Source: Phaeodactylibacter sp. (GTDB lineage: Bacteria; Bacteroidota; Bacteroidia; Chitinophagales; Saprospiraceae). From it: 64,000 bases of DNA. Shown here piece after piece: positions 35,025-43,956 of this stretch. Position 1 is the stretch's first letter. Every line of letters starts with the position of its first letter. The notes below the pieces were generated by a model that saw nothing but the letters and a program-made list of their open reading frames with translations, was not told the DNA's origin and did no database searches. Location of the stretch: positions 1-64,000 of the forward strand of contig NZ_JALEGS010000040.1 in the NCBI RefSeq assembly GCF_022763345.1, read 5' to 3'. The position numbers and the translations under genes were made by a program.

Positions 35025-36160
35025 AAATACCTGCGCTACCCCTTTTTCTTGCTCTGCTCACCCTGACCCTTTTCAGTGCCTGTCAGGAAGATAACACCGG
35101 TGATCCTACCGTATGCGATAACTGCCCGCAGGAAGAACCGATACTGGCGGATTACGCCCCGACGGACTATTCCTTTGACTATCTGCCCGATCATTTCCCC
35201 AACCCTATCCTTCCGCCGGACAACCCGATGACAGAAGAGGGCATTGCACTGGGCCGCATGCTGTTTTATGATCCCATTCTTTCACGAGACAGCACGATTT
35301 CCTGTGGCAGCTGCCACTTTCAGGAGTTGAGCTTTACGGATGGCGCATCGGTGAGCACGGGTATTGACGGTCAGTTGGGGGTACGGTCCTCCATGCCTTT
35401 GGTCAACCTCGCCTTTAACCCACGGGGCTTTTTCTGGGATGCCCGCTCCGCCACGCTGGAAGAGCAGGCCCTGGTGCCTATCGAAGACCACCGGGAGATG
35501 GATGAGTCCTGGGACGTAGTGGAAGAGAAACTTCGGAATCACCCGGATTATCCGGCAAAATTCCGGGAAGCCTTTGGCATTGAGTACGCGAGTGAAATTG
35601 ACCGGGATTTGGCCGTAAAAGCGATTGCTCAGTTTGAGCGGACGATGGTCAGCTATCAGTCTCGCTTTGATCAGGTGGTATGGGCACAGCAGGGCTGGCC
35701 TACCGAGGAAGAGCAAATGGGGCGTGACCTGTTCTTTGTAGAGCAAGCGTTACCTACTCAAGAGCACCCGGGCTGCTCGCACTGCCACGGTAGTTCTCTT
35801 TTCACAGAAAACAACTTTTTCAACAACGGTATCTCTGATGTGGAAGACCTGGAAAGCTTTCCGGACAAGGGCTTCGGAGAGGTGACTGGAAATATTTACG
35901 ACAACGGCAAGTTCCGGGCACCTACCCTACGCAATATCGCCCTTACCGCACCCTACATGCACGATGGGCGCTTTGCCACACTTGAGGAGGTACTGGACTC
36001 TTACGCAGCTGGCGGGCACGGTATCGCCAATGAAGACCCAAACATCCAACCCTTTGCCCTGAGCGATGAACAGAAGCAAGCTATGATCGCCTTCCTGAAT
36101 ATGCTGACGGATACGAGCTTTGTGAATAATCCGGCGTTTAGTAACCCGTTTGGGGAGTAG
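35021..36160 (+). CDS. Dihaem cytochrome c peroxidase/MauG family lipoprotein (MbnH-like), second copy
   Basis: A 379-residue lipoprotein (lipobox LFSAC) related to the preceding gene. Haem sites are Cys95-Gly-Ser-Cys98-His99 and Cys252-Ser-His-Cys255-His256. GRMLFYDPILSRDSTISC and TAPYMHDGRFATLEEVL are nearly the same as in the first copy, but the N-terminal ~60 residues and the region between the haems differ, so this is an old duplication rather than a recent one. The two enzymes could serve the two MbnP-like proteins separately or form a heteromer; neither can be told from sequence. It is the last gene of the run that starts at 29943. Confidence 0.88.
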   Translation: MKIPALPLFLALLTLTLFSACQEDNTGDPTVCDNCPQEEPILADYAPTDYSFDYLPDHFPNPILPPDNPMTEEGIALGRMLFYDPILSRDSTISCGSCHFQELSFTDGASVSTGIDGQLGVRSSMPLVNLAFNPRGFFWDARSATLEEQALVPIEDHREMDESWDVVEEKLRNHPDYPAKFREAFGIEYASEIDRDLAVKAIAQFERTMVSYQSRFDQVVWAQQGWPTEEEQMGRDLFFVEQALPTQEHPGCSHCHGSSLFTENNFFNNGISDVEDLESFPDKGFGEVTGNIYDNGKFRAPTLRNIALTAPYMHDGRFATLEEVLDSYAAGGHGIANEDPNIQPFALSDEQKQAMIAFLNMLTDTSFVNNPAFSNPFGE

Positions 36161-36201
36161 GTAACGGTAGTATGAGGTGGATGCTTAGGTGATCCACGAG
36201 G

Positions 36202-36425
36202 CACATTCCGCACCTACGGCGCGGGGAAGCGGTTGCAGATTGGAGGTTACCAACATACAGTCCCTAACGGGACTTGAAAAGGTTCCCTTGAGTTTAAAAT
36301 GCGAATTGAAAATAAGCACTGCTTGGTGTTCAACTCAGCTATGCCATTTCAGTGCCCCATTAGGGGCACAATATGGGTAAACCTAAGACATAGCACTAGC
36401 TCCGCGCCGTTAGGTGCGGAATGTG
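36202..36425. repeat. ~225-bp palindromic element, copy A
   Basis: Terminal inverted repeats run from CACATTCCGCACCTACGGCG (from 36202) to CGCCGTTAGGTGCGGAATGTG-like sequence ending at 36425. Inside are two small hairpins: AGTCCC-TAAC-GGGACT (36259-36274) and TGCCCC-ATTA-GGGGCA (36353-36368). No coding capacity. Almost identical to copy D (37623-37846). Copies A and B with their spacer fill the gap 36161-36860. Confidence 0.8.
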
Positions 36426-36499
36426 AGTTGCTCAAGGCTTCTACACGATAAACGCCGCTCTGTTGATCTCTCCTTAGCATACCTGAACTTCAACGGAGG

Positions 36500-36727
36500 C
36501 ACTTTCCCAACCTACGGCGCGGGGAAAGCGGTAGCATTGTGGTTACCCGCATACAGTCCCCAACGGGACTTAAAGCCTTTGCTTCCTTGTTCTCAAAGTT
36601 CTACAAGAGGAATTGGTAAAAAAAACCTTGGGGGGACCGAGCTATATCACCCTAATGCTCCGCTAGGGGGCAAAATGTCAATAACTCTAAGACATCGCAA
36701 TAATCCCGCGCCATAGGTGCGGAAGGT
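36500..36727. repeat. ~225-bp palindromic element, copy B (degenerate)
   Basis: The left end is CACTTTCCCAACCTACGGCG (from 36500) and the right end is CCCGCGCCATAGGTGCGGAA (from 36705). The AGTCCC-CAAC-GGGACT hairpin is at 36555-36570, and a decayed GCTCCGCTAGGGGGC hairpin near 36656-36671. It is the most diverged of the four copies and lies next to the transposase gene. Confidence 0.75.
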
Positions 36728-36810
36728 AAAATTTACTATTTCTACTGTAAAAATGAGATGGTTAGCCTGCCTTGTCCCAGTTTAATTAAGTGGAATAGGG
36801 AATCAAGGCT

Positions 36811-36818
36811 TATATTTG
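36811..36818 (+). promoter_or_regulatory. Putative -7 box of the transposase gene
   Basis: TATATTTG matches TAnnTTTG and lies 42 bp before the ATG at 36861. No clear -33 element. Confidence 0.45.
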
Positions 36819-36860
36819 TAAGGCAAACGCTTTCTAAATAACCGCTCACTCTTAAAATCA

Positions 36861-37322
36861 ATGCCGAATACCTACACCCAAATTCATATACAAGCCGTCT
36901 TTGCTGTGCGCTACCGGCAAGCTGTCCTACAAAAAGAGTGGCAGGAAGAATTATATCGTTACATCACCGGCATTGTACAAAACCACAACCATAAGGTTCT
37001 TCAAATTGGAGGTATGCCAGACCACGTACACCTCTTCTTTGGCATGCGCCCCACTCAATCCTTGTCTGACCTCATGAGAGTTGTCAAAGGAGAATCTTCA
37101 GAGTGGATTAACAAGAGTGGTTTCTGTAAAGCCAATTTTTCCTGGCAGAGCGGGTATGGTGCGTTTTCTTATGCCAAATCCCAGGTGCCCAGGGTAATCC
37201 GGTATATTCAAAACCAGGAAGAGCACCACCGGAAAAAAACTTTTTTGGAAGAGTATGAAGACTTCCTAAAAGCCTTCGAGGTGGAGTATGATGAACGGTT
37301 TGTTTTTAAACCTTTGGAGTGA
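36861..37322 (+). CDS. IS200-like Y1 transposase, REP-associated type (RAYT)
   Basis: A 153-residue single-strand DNA transposase of the TnpA_REP/IS200 superfamily. The HUH metal motif is seen in GGMPDHVHLFFGM. The catalytic Tyr is probably in VIRYIQNQEEHH. The sequence YGAFSYAKSQVPRVI just before it is typical. No accessory TnpB is present. Instead of IS ends, the gene is bracketed by two pairs of palindromic elements (A and B before, C and D after), which is the arrangement of RAYT genes with their REP/BIME partners. The enzyme likely recognises the small hairpins in these elements and mobilises them in trans. Confidence 0.88.
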   Translation: MPNTYTQIHIQAVFAVRYRQAVLQKEWQEELYRYITGIVQNHNHKVLQIGGMPDHVHLFFGMRPTQSLSDLMRVVKGESSEWINKSGFCKANFSWQSGYGAFSYAKSQVPRVIRYIQNQEEHHRKKTFLEEYEDFLKAFEVEYDERFVFKPLE

Positions 37323-37325
37323 TTT

Positions 37326-37561
37326 ACATTCCGCACCTACGGCGCGGGGAAGCGGCACCAGATTGGAGGTTACCCACATACAGTCCCTAACGGTACTTCA
37401 AGGGGTGAACTACACGTTCGCCCGAAAAAAAAACGCCCTGACCGTAGCCCCTTCTCCCCTTCAATAGGACGAAACGCTACCAGTGCAATGCCCCGCTAGG
37501 GGCAAAATATGGGTAACCCCAAGGCATCGCTCCGGCTCCGCGCCGTTAGGTGCGGAATGTG
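37326..37561. repeat. ~235-bp palindromic element, copy C
   Basis: The left end ACATTCCGCACCTACGGCGC starts at 37326, 4 bp after the transposase stop. The right end CGCCGTTAGGTGCGGAATGT finishes at 37561. The first inner hairpin is altered (AGTCCC-TAAC-GGTACT). The ~45 bp following the element (GAGTTGCTCAAGGC...) repeats the sequence after copy A. Copies C and D fill the gap 37323-37898. Confidence 0.78.
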
Positions 37562-37622
37562 AGTTGCTCAAGGCATCTACACGATAACGCCGCTCAGTTG
37601 ATTAGCAGGTCTTTTTGGGAGG

Positions 37623-37846
37623 CACATTCCGCACCTACGGCGCGGGGAAAGCGGTTGCAGATAGGAGGTTACCAACATACAGTCCCTAACGGGACTTGAA
37701 AAGGTTCCCTTGAGTTTAAAGAGCGAATTGAAAATAAGCACTGCTTGGTGTTCAACTCAGCTATGCCATTTCAATGCCCCATTAGGGGCACAATGTGGGT
37801 AAACCTAAGACATAGCATTAGCTCCGCGCCACAGGTGCGGAATGTG
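37623..37846. repeat. ~225-bp palindromic element, copy D
   Basis: Inverted ends at 37623-37645 and 37824-37846, inner hairpins as in copy A. Except for a few bases (GAGCG for ATGCG in the middle; CCACAGG for CCGTTAGG in the right arm) it matches copy A throughout, so the two have moved or been homogenised recently. Confidence 0.8.
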
Positions 37847-37898
37847 AGTCTGGATAACTATCAAGTCAAAAAGAAAACAGCACAACCCCAGTTCAAGT

Positions 37899-38231
37899 CT
37901 ACTTATAGTCCTCCCGCACCGGGTGAAAAACATCAATCAGGTAACAATCCGTAAGCGCCTCCGCCGAATGTGGGGTGTTACCGGGAATCACCACAGCATC
38001 TCCGGCTTCACAGATCTTTGTTTCACCGTCGACAGTCATTGAAAGCTTTCCGGAGATCACGTTGGTGACTTGCTGATGCGGGTGCAGATGCTCAGGCAGG
38101 ATACTCCCCCGTTGAGCTTGTACATGACCGATAGTCATTTCATCCGTATGAATAAGGCGGGCGGTGAAGCCAGGGACCAGCTCCTTTTCACGGATATCTT
38201 CCTTAAGCCGTAGAAAACTATTGCTGCTCAT
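37899..38231 (-). CDS. Small cupin domain protein
   Basis: A 110-residue single-domain cupin. Motif 1 is in [20 protein letters not shown], with the three His and the acidic/Gln positions that bind a metal. Motif 2 is [17 protein letters not shown]. Such proteins are small metal-dependent enzymes or sugar-binding proteins; the substrate is unknown. Its start overlaps the end of accD by 14 bp, so it is co-transcribed with accD, but no functional link to fatty-acid synthesis is evident. Confidence 0.85.
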   Translation of the reverse strand: MSSNSFLRLKEDIREKELVPGFTARLIHTDEMTIGHVQAQRGSILPEHLHPHQQVTNVISGKLSMTVDGETKICEAGDAVVIPGNTPHSAEALTDCYLIDVFHPVREDYK

Positions 38232-39096
38232 CTTCAGTTACCGGATTTGCAGGTGGTTTTTCGAAGAAATACAGCAGGTCGGAAATCACCTCTTTCAAAT
38301 CCTTACGGTCCACGATAAAATCGAGGAAGCCATGCTCCAAAAGAAACTCCGAAGTTTGGAAGCCTTCCGGCAACTCCTTTTTAATCGTTTCCTTGATGAC
38401 CCGGGGGCCGGCAAAACCAATCAGTGCTTCCGGCTCCGCAAAATTGATATCGCCAAGCATGGCAAAAGAAGCTGTTACACCACCCGTGGTCGGATCCGTC
38501 ATTAAAGAGAAATAAGGCACTTTAGCCCTCGCTAGTTGGGTAAGCTTAGCCGAAGTCTTCGCCATTTGCATCAGCGAAAATGCCGACTCCATCATCCGGG
38601 CGCCGCCTGACTTGGAAATCATCAGAAAAGGAATGCGGTGCTCAATACAGTGGTCAATGGCCAGCGCGATCTTTTCCCCCACAACGGAGCCCATAGACCC
38701 GCCGATAAACTTGAAATCCATCGCCGCAATCACCAGGGAACGGCGATTGACTTTTCCTTTCGCTACAGCTACCGCGTCCGTGAGGCCGGTTTTGTCTTTA
38801 GCATCCTCCAACCGCTCGGTGTAGGGCTTGAGGTCTGTGAAGTTCAGGAAGTCCTTAGAACGCAAATCTTCATAAAGCTCCTCGTACTGCCCATCGAAAA
38901 TCAGGCCGAAGTAATCGTAGGAACGCAGACGGACATGGAAGTTGCAATGCGGGCATTTAAAGTAGTTGTCCTTTAATTCCTTAACGGTAGACGTTTCCTT
39001 GCAGCGCCGGCATTTGTACCATAGTCCTTCAGGGGTGTCCTTTTTATTTCGTGTGGCGGTTTGAATGCCATCTTTGAGTCGTTTAAACCAGCCCAT
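38218..39096 (-). CDS. accD: Acetyl-CoA carboxylase carboxyltransferase subunit beta
   Basis: A 292-residue subunit that, with AccA, moves the carboxyl group from carboxybiotin to acetyl-CoA in the first step of fatty-acid synthesis. The N-terminal zinc ribbon shows CRRC (about residues 29-32) and CPHC about 20 residues later. The crotonase-like carboxyltransferase fold follows ([67 protein letters not shown]). Length is normal. The cupin gene follows with an overlap. Confidence 0.95.
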   Translation of the reverse strand: MGWFKRLKDGIQTATRNKKDTPEGLWYKCRRCKETSTVKELKDNYFKCPHCNFHVRLRSYDYFGLIFDGQYEELYEDLRSKDFLNFTDLKPYTERLEDAKDKTGLTDAVAVAKGKVNRRSLVIAAMDFKFIGGSMGSVVGEKIALAIDHCIEHRIPFLMISKSGGARMMESAFSLMQMAKTSAKLTQLARAKVPYFSLMTDPTTGGVTASFAMLGDINFAEPEALIGFAGPRVIKETIKKELPEGFQTSEFLLEHGFLDFIVDRKDLKEVISDLLYFFEKPPANPVTEDEQQ

Positions 39097-39324
39097 TCAG
39101 TTGCTTTTTGGATGATGATTAGTTTTCGCTGTTACAGCAACACAAAAGGTTTTCGGGGGTCGCACCACTGTTGAGCAACGGTAAAAGCACCTTGCCGCAA
39201 ACAGGCAGTGTATTGATTGTCAGCGGTATACGATCATAAAAAGCTTATTTATCCAGCTTTGCCTGTCGTAAAAACGCATCCAAAATAATGCGCACGGGGG
39301 CAAATCTAATAAAAAACCAGATAC

Positions 39325-40356
39325 TTATTTGTACCGATAGGCCCGGACAGCGTTGACAAATGCCTTAACACCTTCCAGGGGCGTATCCGGATAAACACCG
39401 TGCCCCAGGTTGGCAATATGCCCCCTGCCATAGCGGTCCAGCATGGCTACAGCTGCCTGCGCTACCTCCTCAGGCGGAGCGTACAACTGGCAAGGGTCCA
39501 GGTTGCCCTGCAATACTTTATCAGGCCCTATCCATTCCCGGGCAAGTTCAGGGGGCGTGTTCCAGTCCAGCCCAACTACCTGACAATCCACCTGCCCAAG
39601 GTCTTTGTAGACAAACCAGGCGCCCTTCGAAAATACAGTGACCGGAACATCGGTAATGGATTCCGCAATCACCTTTATATACGGCAGTGCAAACTCCCGG
39701 TACTGTGCCGGGCTGAGAATGCCCGCCCAGGAATCAAAAACCTGGACAAGCTGCGCGCCGCTTTCGACCTTCAGCTTGAGGTAAGCAATGATCGTTTCCG
39801 AAATCTTCTCCAGCAACTGATGGGCAAGCTTTGGGTCTGTGTAAAGTAGCTTCTTGGCTTTTGAGAACGTCTTGCTGCCACTGCCTTCCACCATGTATGC
39901 CAGCAGCGTCCAGGGCGCGCCCGAGAAGCCGATGAGGGGCACCCGGCCATCCAGTTGCTGCCGCGTGAGGGCCACGGCATCGTAAACGTACTGCAGTTCA
40001 GCCGCTGCGTCGGCACCACTTGTCAGCTTTTGAACGTCCGCCTCGCTCTTGATCACTTCCGGAAAAAGCGGCCCACGTTTCTCTACCATTTCATAGGGCA
40101 GCCCCATCGCCTCGGGGATGACCAGAATATCAGAAAAGATGATCGCAGCGTCCACATTGAGCTCGTCTACCGGCTGAATGGTCACTTCGGCAGCAAGCTC
40201 CGGTGTTTCCACCAATTCTTTAAAGCCGGAAAGCCGGTTGCGAATGGCGCGGTACTGTGGCAGGATGCGCCCTGCCTGCCGCATTAGCCATACCGGCGGG
40301 CGTTCCACCGCCTCTCCACGGGCGGTTCTTAGAAAGAGGTCATTCTTTGTGCTCAT
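39325..40356 (-). CDS. hemE: Uroporphyrinogen decarboxylase
   Basis: A 343-residue enzyme that converts uroporphyrinogen III to coproporphyrinogen III in haem synthesis. The N-terminal signature [18 protein letters not shown] carries the substrate-binding Arg residues. [14 protein letters not shown] with the catalytic Asp, [16 protein letters not shown], and the C-terminal [15 protein letters not shown] are all typical. A single gene, not in a hem operon. The minus-strand sequence TAAGTTTG at 40368-40361 resembles a -7 box but would leave almost no leader. Confidence 0.95.
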   Translation of the reverse strand: MSTKNDLFLRTARGEAVERPPVWLMRQAGRILPQYRAIRNRLSGFKELVETPELAAEVTIQPVDELNVDAAIIFSDILVIPEAMGLPYEMVEKRGPLFPEVIKSEADVQKLTSGADAAAELQYVYDAVALTRQQLDGRVPLIGFSGAPWTLLAYMVEGSGSKTFSKAKKLLYTDPKLAHQLLEKISETIIAYLKLKVESGAQLVQVFDSWAGILSPAQYREFALPYIKVIAESITDVPVTVFSKGAWFVYKDLGQVDCQVVGLDWNTPPELAREWIGPDKVLQGNLDPCQLYAPPEEVAQAAVAMLDRYGRGHIANLGHGVYPDTPLEGVKAFVNAVRAYRYK

Positions 40357-40438
40357 GCGGCAAACTTAGCCAAATTTTTATTTTGCTTGCTATAAAATGT
40401 CTAATTTGGGGGCTTCAACTACCTGACCTTACACGATT

Positions 40439-41872
40439 ATGATAAAAAACTTACCGCTGCACTGGAAGATCATCATTGGCCTTATTGCCGGTATTATTTA
40501 CTCTCTCGTTTCCAGCTCACTGGGATGGAATGGTTTTACCCAAAACTGGATTGACCCCTTTGGCACCATCTTTATCCGCCTGTTGAAATTTATCGCTGTA
40601 CCACTTGTCCTGTTTTCCATCATTGGCGGTGTCGCAGGGCTTCCTGACCCTGCAAAACTGGGCAGAATGGGGGCAAAGACCCTGGTAGCCTATGTCGTCA
40701 CCACGGTAGCAGCGGTTACCGTCGGGCTGGTGGTGGTGAACCTGTTCCAGCCAGGCGACTATATCGATGAAGGGCAGCGGGTCAAGAACCGGCTCAAGTA
40801 CGAATTATGGGCAGAAAGCACCCCTGGCGGACGTATATTAGACGGGGAGCGATACCTTTCCAAGCCAGAGTACGCAGACCTTGTGGCCGAAGCAGAAGCC
40901 GCCATGAAGACAGAAATGAGCGACGAAGGTGTGGAAGCCCGGATGAAAGCCGCTGAGCAATTTAAAGAAGCAGGCCCGTTGCAGTTTTTAGTAGACTTCG
41001 TGCCCGACAACATCTTCGCAGCACTGACCGATTCAGGCCGCATGCTGCAAGTTATCTTCTTTGGGATTTTCTTTGGCATTATGTTGTTGCTCATCCCTCA
41101 GGAAAAGGCACAACCGGTACGGCAGCTTATTGATGGCGTCAATGAAGTCTTCCTCAAAATGGTAGAAGTCGTAATGGAAGCCGCACCGTTTTTCGTTTTT
41201 GCCCTCATGGCAGGGGTGATTTCCAAAATGGCCAGTACACCGGCAGAGGTTATCGAAATATTTAAAGGCCTGCTCAGTTACTCCATTGCCGTACTGATCG
41301 GGCTCCTGTTCATGATTTTTGTTTTTTATCCTCTGGTCGCTTCCTTTTTCGTAAAGAAACTATCCTACGGTGGGTTCTTCCGGCGCATCAGCCCGGCGCA
41401 GTTCCTGGCTTTTTCAACGAGCTCCAGTGCGGCCACACTGCCCGTGACGATGGAATGCGTCCGGGACAACATCGGGGTTTCTCAAAATGTCACCAACTTC
41501 GTACTCCCCATTGGGGCAACCGTTAATATGGACGGTACAAGCCTCTATCAGGCCATTGCGGTGGTCTTTTTAGCTCAGATGCACCTGGTAGACCTGACCC
41601 TTGGGCAACAGCTGACGATCGTGCTCACCGCCACGCTGGCTTCCATCGGCTCAGCTGCCGTGCCCAGTGCAGGCCTGGTTATGATGATCGTAGTGCTGCA
41701 ATCTGTAGGGCTCAACCCGGCCTGGATCGCGATCATCTTCCCGGTGGACCGGATCCTGGATATGTGCCGGACGGTGGTAAATGTGACCGGGGATGCAACG
41801 GTTTCCACCCTGATTGCCCAAACGGAAGGCGAACTGGATGTGAAACGGCTCGAAGAACTTGAAACTGTTTAA
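40439..41872 (+). CDS. Dicarboxylate/amino acid:cation symporter (DAACS, GltP/DctA-like)
   Basis: A 477-residue inner-membrane transporter. It has the eight-TM plus two-hairpin architecture. The serine-rich HP1 motif is FSTSSSAATLPVTMECV and TM7 carries the cation-binding VLPIGATVNMDGTSLYQA. HP2 and TM8 follow with AAVPSAGLVMMIVVL and PVDRILDMCRTVVNVTGD. A polar insert of about 70 residues (about 110-180) between early TM segments is longer than in E. coli GltP and typical of the Bacteroidota branch. It imports glutamate, aspartate or C4-dicarboxylates with Na+ or H+. A hypothetical gene starts 12 bp downstream. Confidence 0.93.
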   Translation: MIKNLPLHWKIIIGLIAGIIYSLVSSSLGWNGFTQNWIDPFGTIFIRLLKFIAVPLVLFSIIGGVAGLPDPAKLGRMGAKTLVAYVVTTVAAVTVGLVVVNLFQPGDYIDEGQRVKNRLKYELWAESTPGGRILDGERYLSKPEYADLVAEAEAAMKTEMSDEGVEARMKAAEQFKEAGPLQFLVDFVPDNIFAALTDSGRMLQVIFFGIFFGIMLLLIPQEKAQPVRQLIDGVNEVFLKMVEVVMEAAPFFVFALMAGVISKMASTPAEVIEIFKGLLSYSIAVLIGLLFMIFVFYPLVASFFVKKLSYGGFFRRISPAQFLAFSTSSSAATLPVTMECVRDNIGVSQNVTNFVLPIGATVNMDGTSLYQAIAVVFLAQMHLVDLTLGQQLTIVLTATLASIGSAAVPSAGLVMMIVVLQSVGLNPAWIAIIFPVDRILDMCRTVVNVTGDATVSTLIAQTEGELDVKRLEELETV

Positions 41873-41884
41873 TTTTAAATACCC

Positions 41885-42412
41885 ATGGCTGAACAACAAC
41901 TGCTTGGAATTGGCTCCCGGGTCAAGCACCCGGCTTACGGTGATGGCGTCGTCATCCGATTGCACAAAGTGGCCTACGATGTATGCTTCATGGTTTATGG
42001 CATCAAACAGGTCGGTAAGGAATACGATAAATGGGAAATCATTGATGCGGTCCCGGCTGAGGAAGGGGTCTCCTTCAACGAGATCGAAAAGTCCCTGATC
42101 AAAGTCCTCCGCAATTTTTCAGATTTACAGGAAATCACGGAGCTGGGCAACCGCTGGGAAGGCGGCAAACTCATACTGGAGCCGGGCGATCCGGCAAAAG
42201 CTAAGGAGATGCCCATCGAGAGTTTTTTCCATAAAATCGTGATGGTCCGCGACCGCTTGCGCGTAATGGAACAGCGCATTAACAGCAGCAATCTGAACGA
42301 TGAAGAAAAAGTCAATCTGCAGCAGTACATCACCCGCATTTACGGCAGCCTGACCAGCTTCAATGTGCTGTTCAAGTACAAAGAAGACCAGTTTAGAGGA
42401 ACAAAATCCTAA
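41885..42412 (+). CDS. Conserved hypothetical protein with a small SH3-like N-terminus
   Basis: A 175-residue soluble protein of unknown function. The first ~55 residues (GIGSRVKHPAYGDGVVIRL ... YDKWEIID) resemble small SH3/CarD-Tudor-like barrels that bind nucleic acid or protein. The rest is mainly helical and charged (MVRDRLRVMEQRINSSNLND). It appears to belong to a family confined to Bacteroidota, from its resemblance to short uncharacterised proteins in that phylum, but this is from memory, not from a search. It is probably co-transcribed with the symporter. Confidence 0.6.
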   Translation: MAEQQLLGIGSRVKHPAYGDGVVIRLHKVAYDVCFMVYGIKQVGKEYDKWEIIDAVPAEEGVSFNEIEKSLIKVLRNFSDLQEITELGNRWEGGKLILEPGDPAKAKEMPIESFFHKIVMVRDRLRVMEQRINSSNLNDEEKVNLQQYITRIYGSLTSFNVLFKYKEDQFRGTKS

Positions 42413-42530
42413 ATCGGGGGAGATTTCGGGCAACAAAATGGAAAAATTAACATTTGAGCCTTAAAAATGTATCTTTCGACCGATTATGGAGTATAGTATA
42501 AAAAGCAAAACCAGCAAACCCGAATATTAC

Positions 42531-43874
42531 ATGAACAACGCTTCCCGGCTAGCCGCCCTGCTGATCGTTTCCGTTATGCTGTTACAGCACACCGGTTGCA
42601 TCGTTGTCGAAAATGAGTTTTCGGCTCTGCCTCCCGGCCCATGGCGTGGCGTACTTGAGCTGGAACCCAATCTGGTAACCCCCAACCCCGATGGCGAACC
42701 TCTGCCGGAGAAACTCAACCTGGAATTCGAAGAAGTAACCAACGGTGAGCTGCCTTTCAATTTTGAAGTCATCTACACCAACGACACCGATTTCTACATT
42801 GAGCTGATCAACGGAGACGAGCGGTTCCGGGTAGATGACATTACGATTGGGCTGGACCGGGCTACCGCGAAAGATACCATCGTGATCAATTTCCCGGTCT
42901 ACGATTCCCGCATCGAAGCTATTTACGAAGAAGATGTCATGGAGGGTGAATGGATCGTCAACAACCGGGGCGAGGACTACCGTATCCCCTTTAAAGGCTA
43001 TCACGGAAAAGGCCATCGTTTTACCACGCTCCGCAAAACGCCTAAAATGGACCTGAGCGGCAAATGGGCGGTAACCTTTGGAGTGGAAGGAGCGGAAAGC
43101 GATCAGTACCCGGCAGTAGCTGAGCTAAAGCAAGATGGAAATGCTTTGACCGGCACCTTTATGACCGAAACGGGCGATTACCGCTTTTTAGAGGGCAGTG
43201 TGCAGACCGACAAAGTCTACCTCAGCTGTTTCGACGGCGCCCATGCCTTTATGTTTGAAGCCCGGATCCGGGAAGACGGCAGCCTCTTGGGCTCCTTCCG
43301 TTCCGGCAAACACTTTCAGACCCTTTGGACGGCCAAAAAAGATCCGGAGGCCACGCTGGCTGACCCCGATAGCCTGACCGGGCTGAAGGCGGGCTACTCT
43401 ACACTTGAGTTTGCTTTTCCTACCCCTTCTGGTGATACCCTTCGGTTTCCGGATGCCCGGTATGAAGGCAAGGTCGTCATCGTGCAGCTGCTCGGCACCT
43501 GGTGCCCCAACTGCCGGGATGAAACGGAATTCCTGAAAGCATACCTGGAGAACCACCCACAGGCTGACCTGGAGGTCATCGGGCTCGCTTTTGAGCGCCA
43601 CGAAGACCCGGAAAAAGCGATGGAGGCCATCCGGCGTTTTAAAGATCATCTGAATCCGGGCTATGACATCGCACTTGCCGGGCCCGCTGACAAATCAGCA
43701 GCCGCAGCAGCCCTGCCGATGCTATCCGAAGTCATTGCCTATCCCACGATGATTATCCTAAACAAAAACGGCGAAGTAGAGCGCATACATACCGGTTTCA
43801 ATGGTCCTGCCACCTCTGCCTATGCGGATTTCAGGAAAGATTTTAATACATTTATAGCTAGCCTGCTGGAGTGA
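42531..43874 (+). CDS. TlpA/ResA-like thioredoxin-domain lipoprotein
   Basis: A 447-residue lipoprotein. ATG 42531 gives a signal sequence with lipobox LQHTGC; a start at 42486 would put 15 polar residues ahead of it and lies next to a probable transcription start (TATCTTTC at 42470-42477). The N-terminal ~280 residues form a beta-rich domain seen in Bacteroidota redox lipoproteins (DLSGKWAVTFGVEG, DGNALTGTFMTETGDY). The C-terminal redoxin has Cys325-Pro-Asn-Cys328 (LLGTWCPNCRDE) and the cis-Pro segment VIAYPTMIILNKNG. It should act in the periplasm in cytochrome maturation or disulfide exchange. Confidence 0.88.
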   Translation: MNNASRLAALLIVSVMLLQHTGCIVVENEFSALPPGPWRGVLELEPNLVTPNPDGEPLPEKLNLEFEEVTNGELPFNFEVIYTNDTDFYIELINGDERFRVDDITIGLDRATAKDTIVINFPVYDSRIEAIYEEDVMEGEWIVNNRGEDYRIPFKGYHGKGHRFTTLRKTPKMDLSGKWAVTFGVEGAESDQYPAVAELKQDGNALTGTFMTETGDYRFLEGSVQTDKVYLSCFDGAHAFMFEARIREDGSLLGSFRSGKHFQTLWTAKKDPEATLADPDSLTGLKAGYSTLEFAFPTPSGDTLRFPDARYEGKVVIVQLLGTWCPNCRDETEFLKAYLENHPQADLEVIGLAFERHEDPEKAMEAIRRFKDHLNPGYDIALAGPADKSAAAAALPMLSEVIAYPTMIILNKNGEVERIHTGFNGPATSAYADFRKDFNTFIASLLE

Positions 43875-43956
43875 GTGACGGAGAAAAAATAAATGATGGA
43901 ATTTTCTTTATTCCCGTCATACTACTGAGCATAATACCCAAAAATCATCAACAATC

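Noticed and set aside
36861..37322. A full IS200/IS605 insertion sequence with its own ends and tnpB
   Set aside because: No tnpB and no IS-type hairpin ends were found immediately around the gene; the palindromic elements fit a REP/RAYT organisation better.
36202..37846. CRISPR array
   Set aside because: The repeats are four ~225-bp palindromes with no regular short repeat-spacer pattern and no cas genes nearby.
40361..40368. hemE promoter (TAAGTTTG on the minus strand)
   Set aside because: It would place the transcription start at or after the ATG and has no -33 partner.
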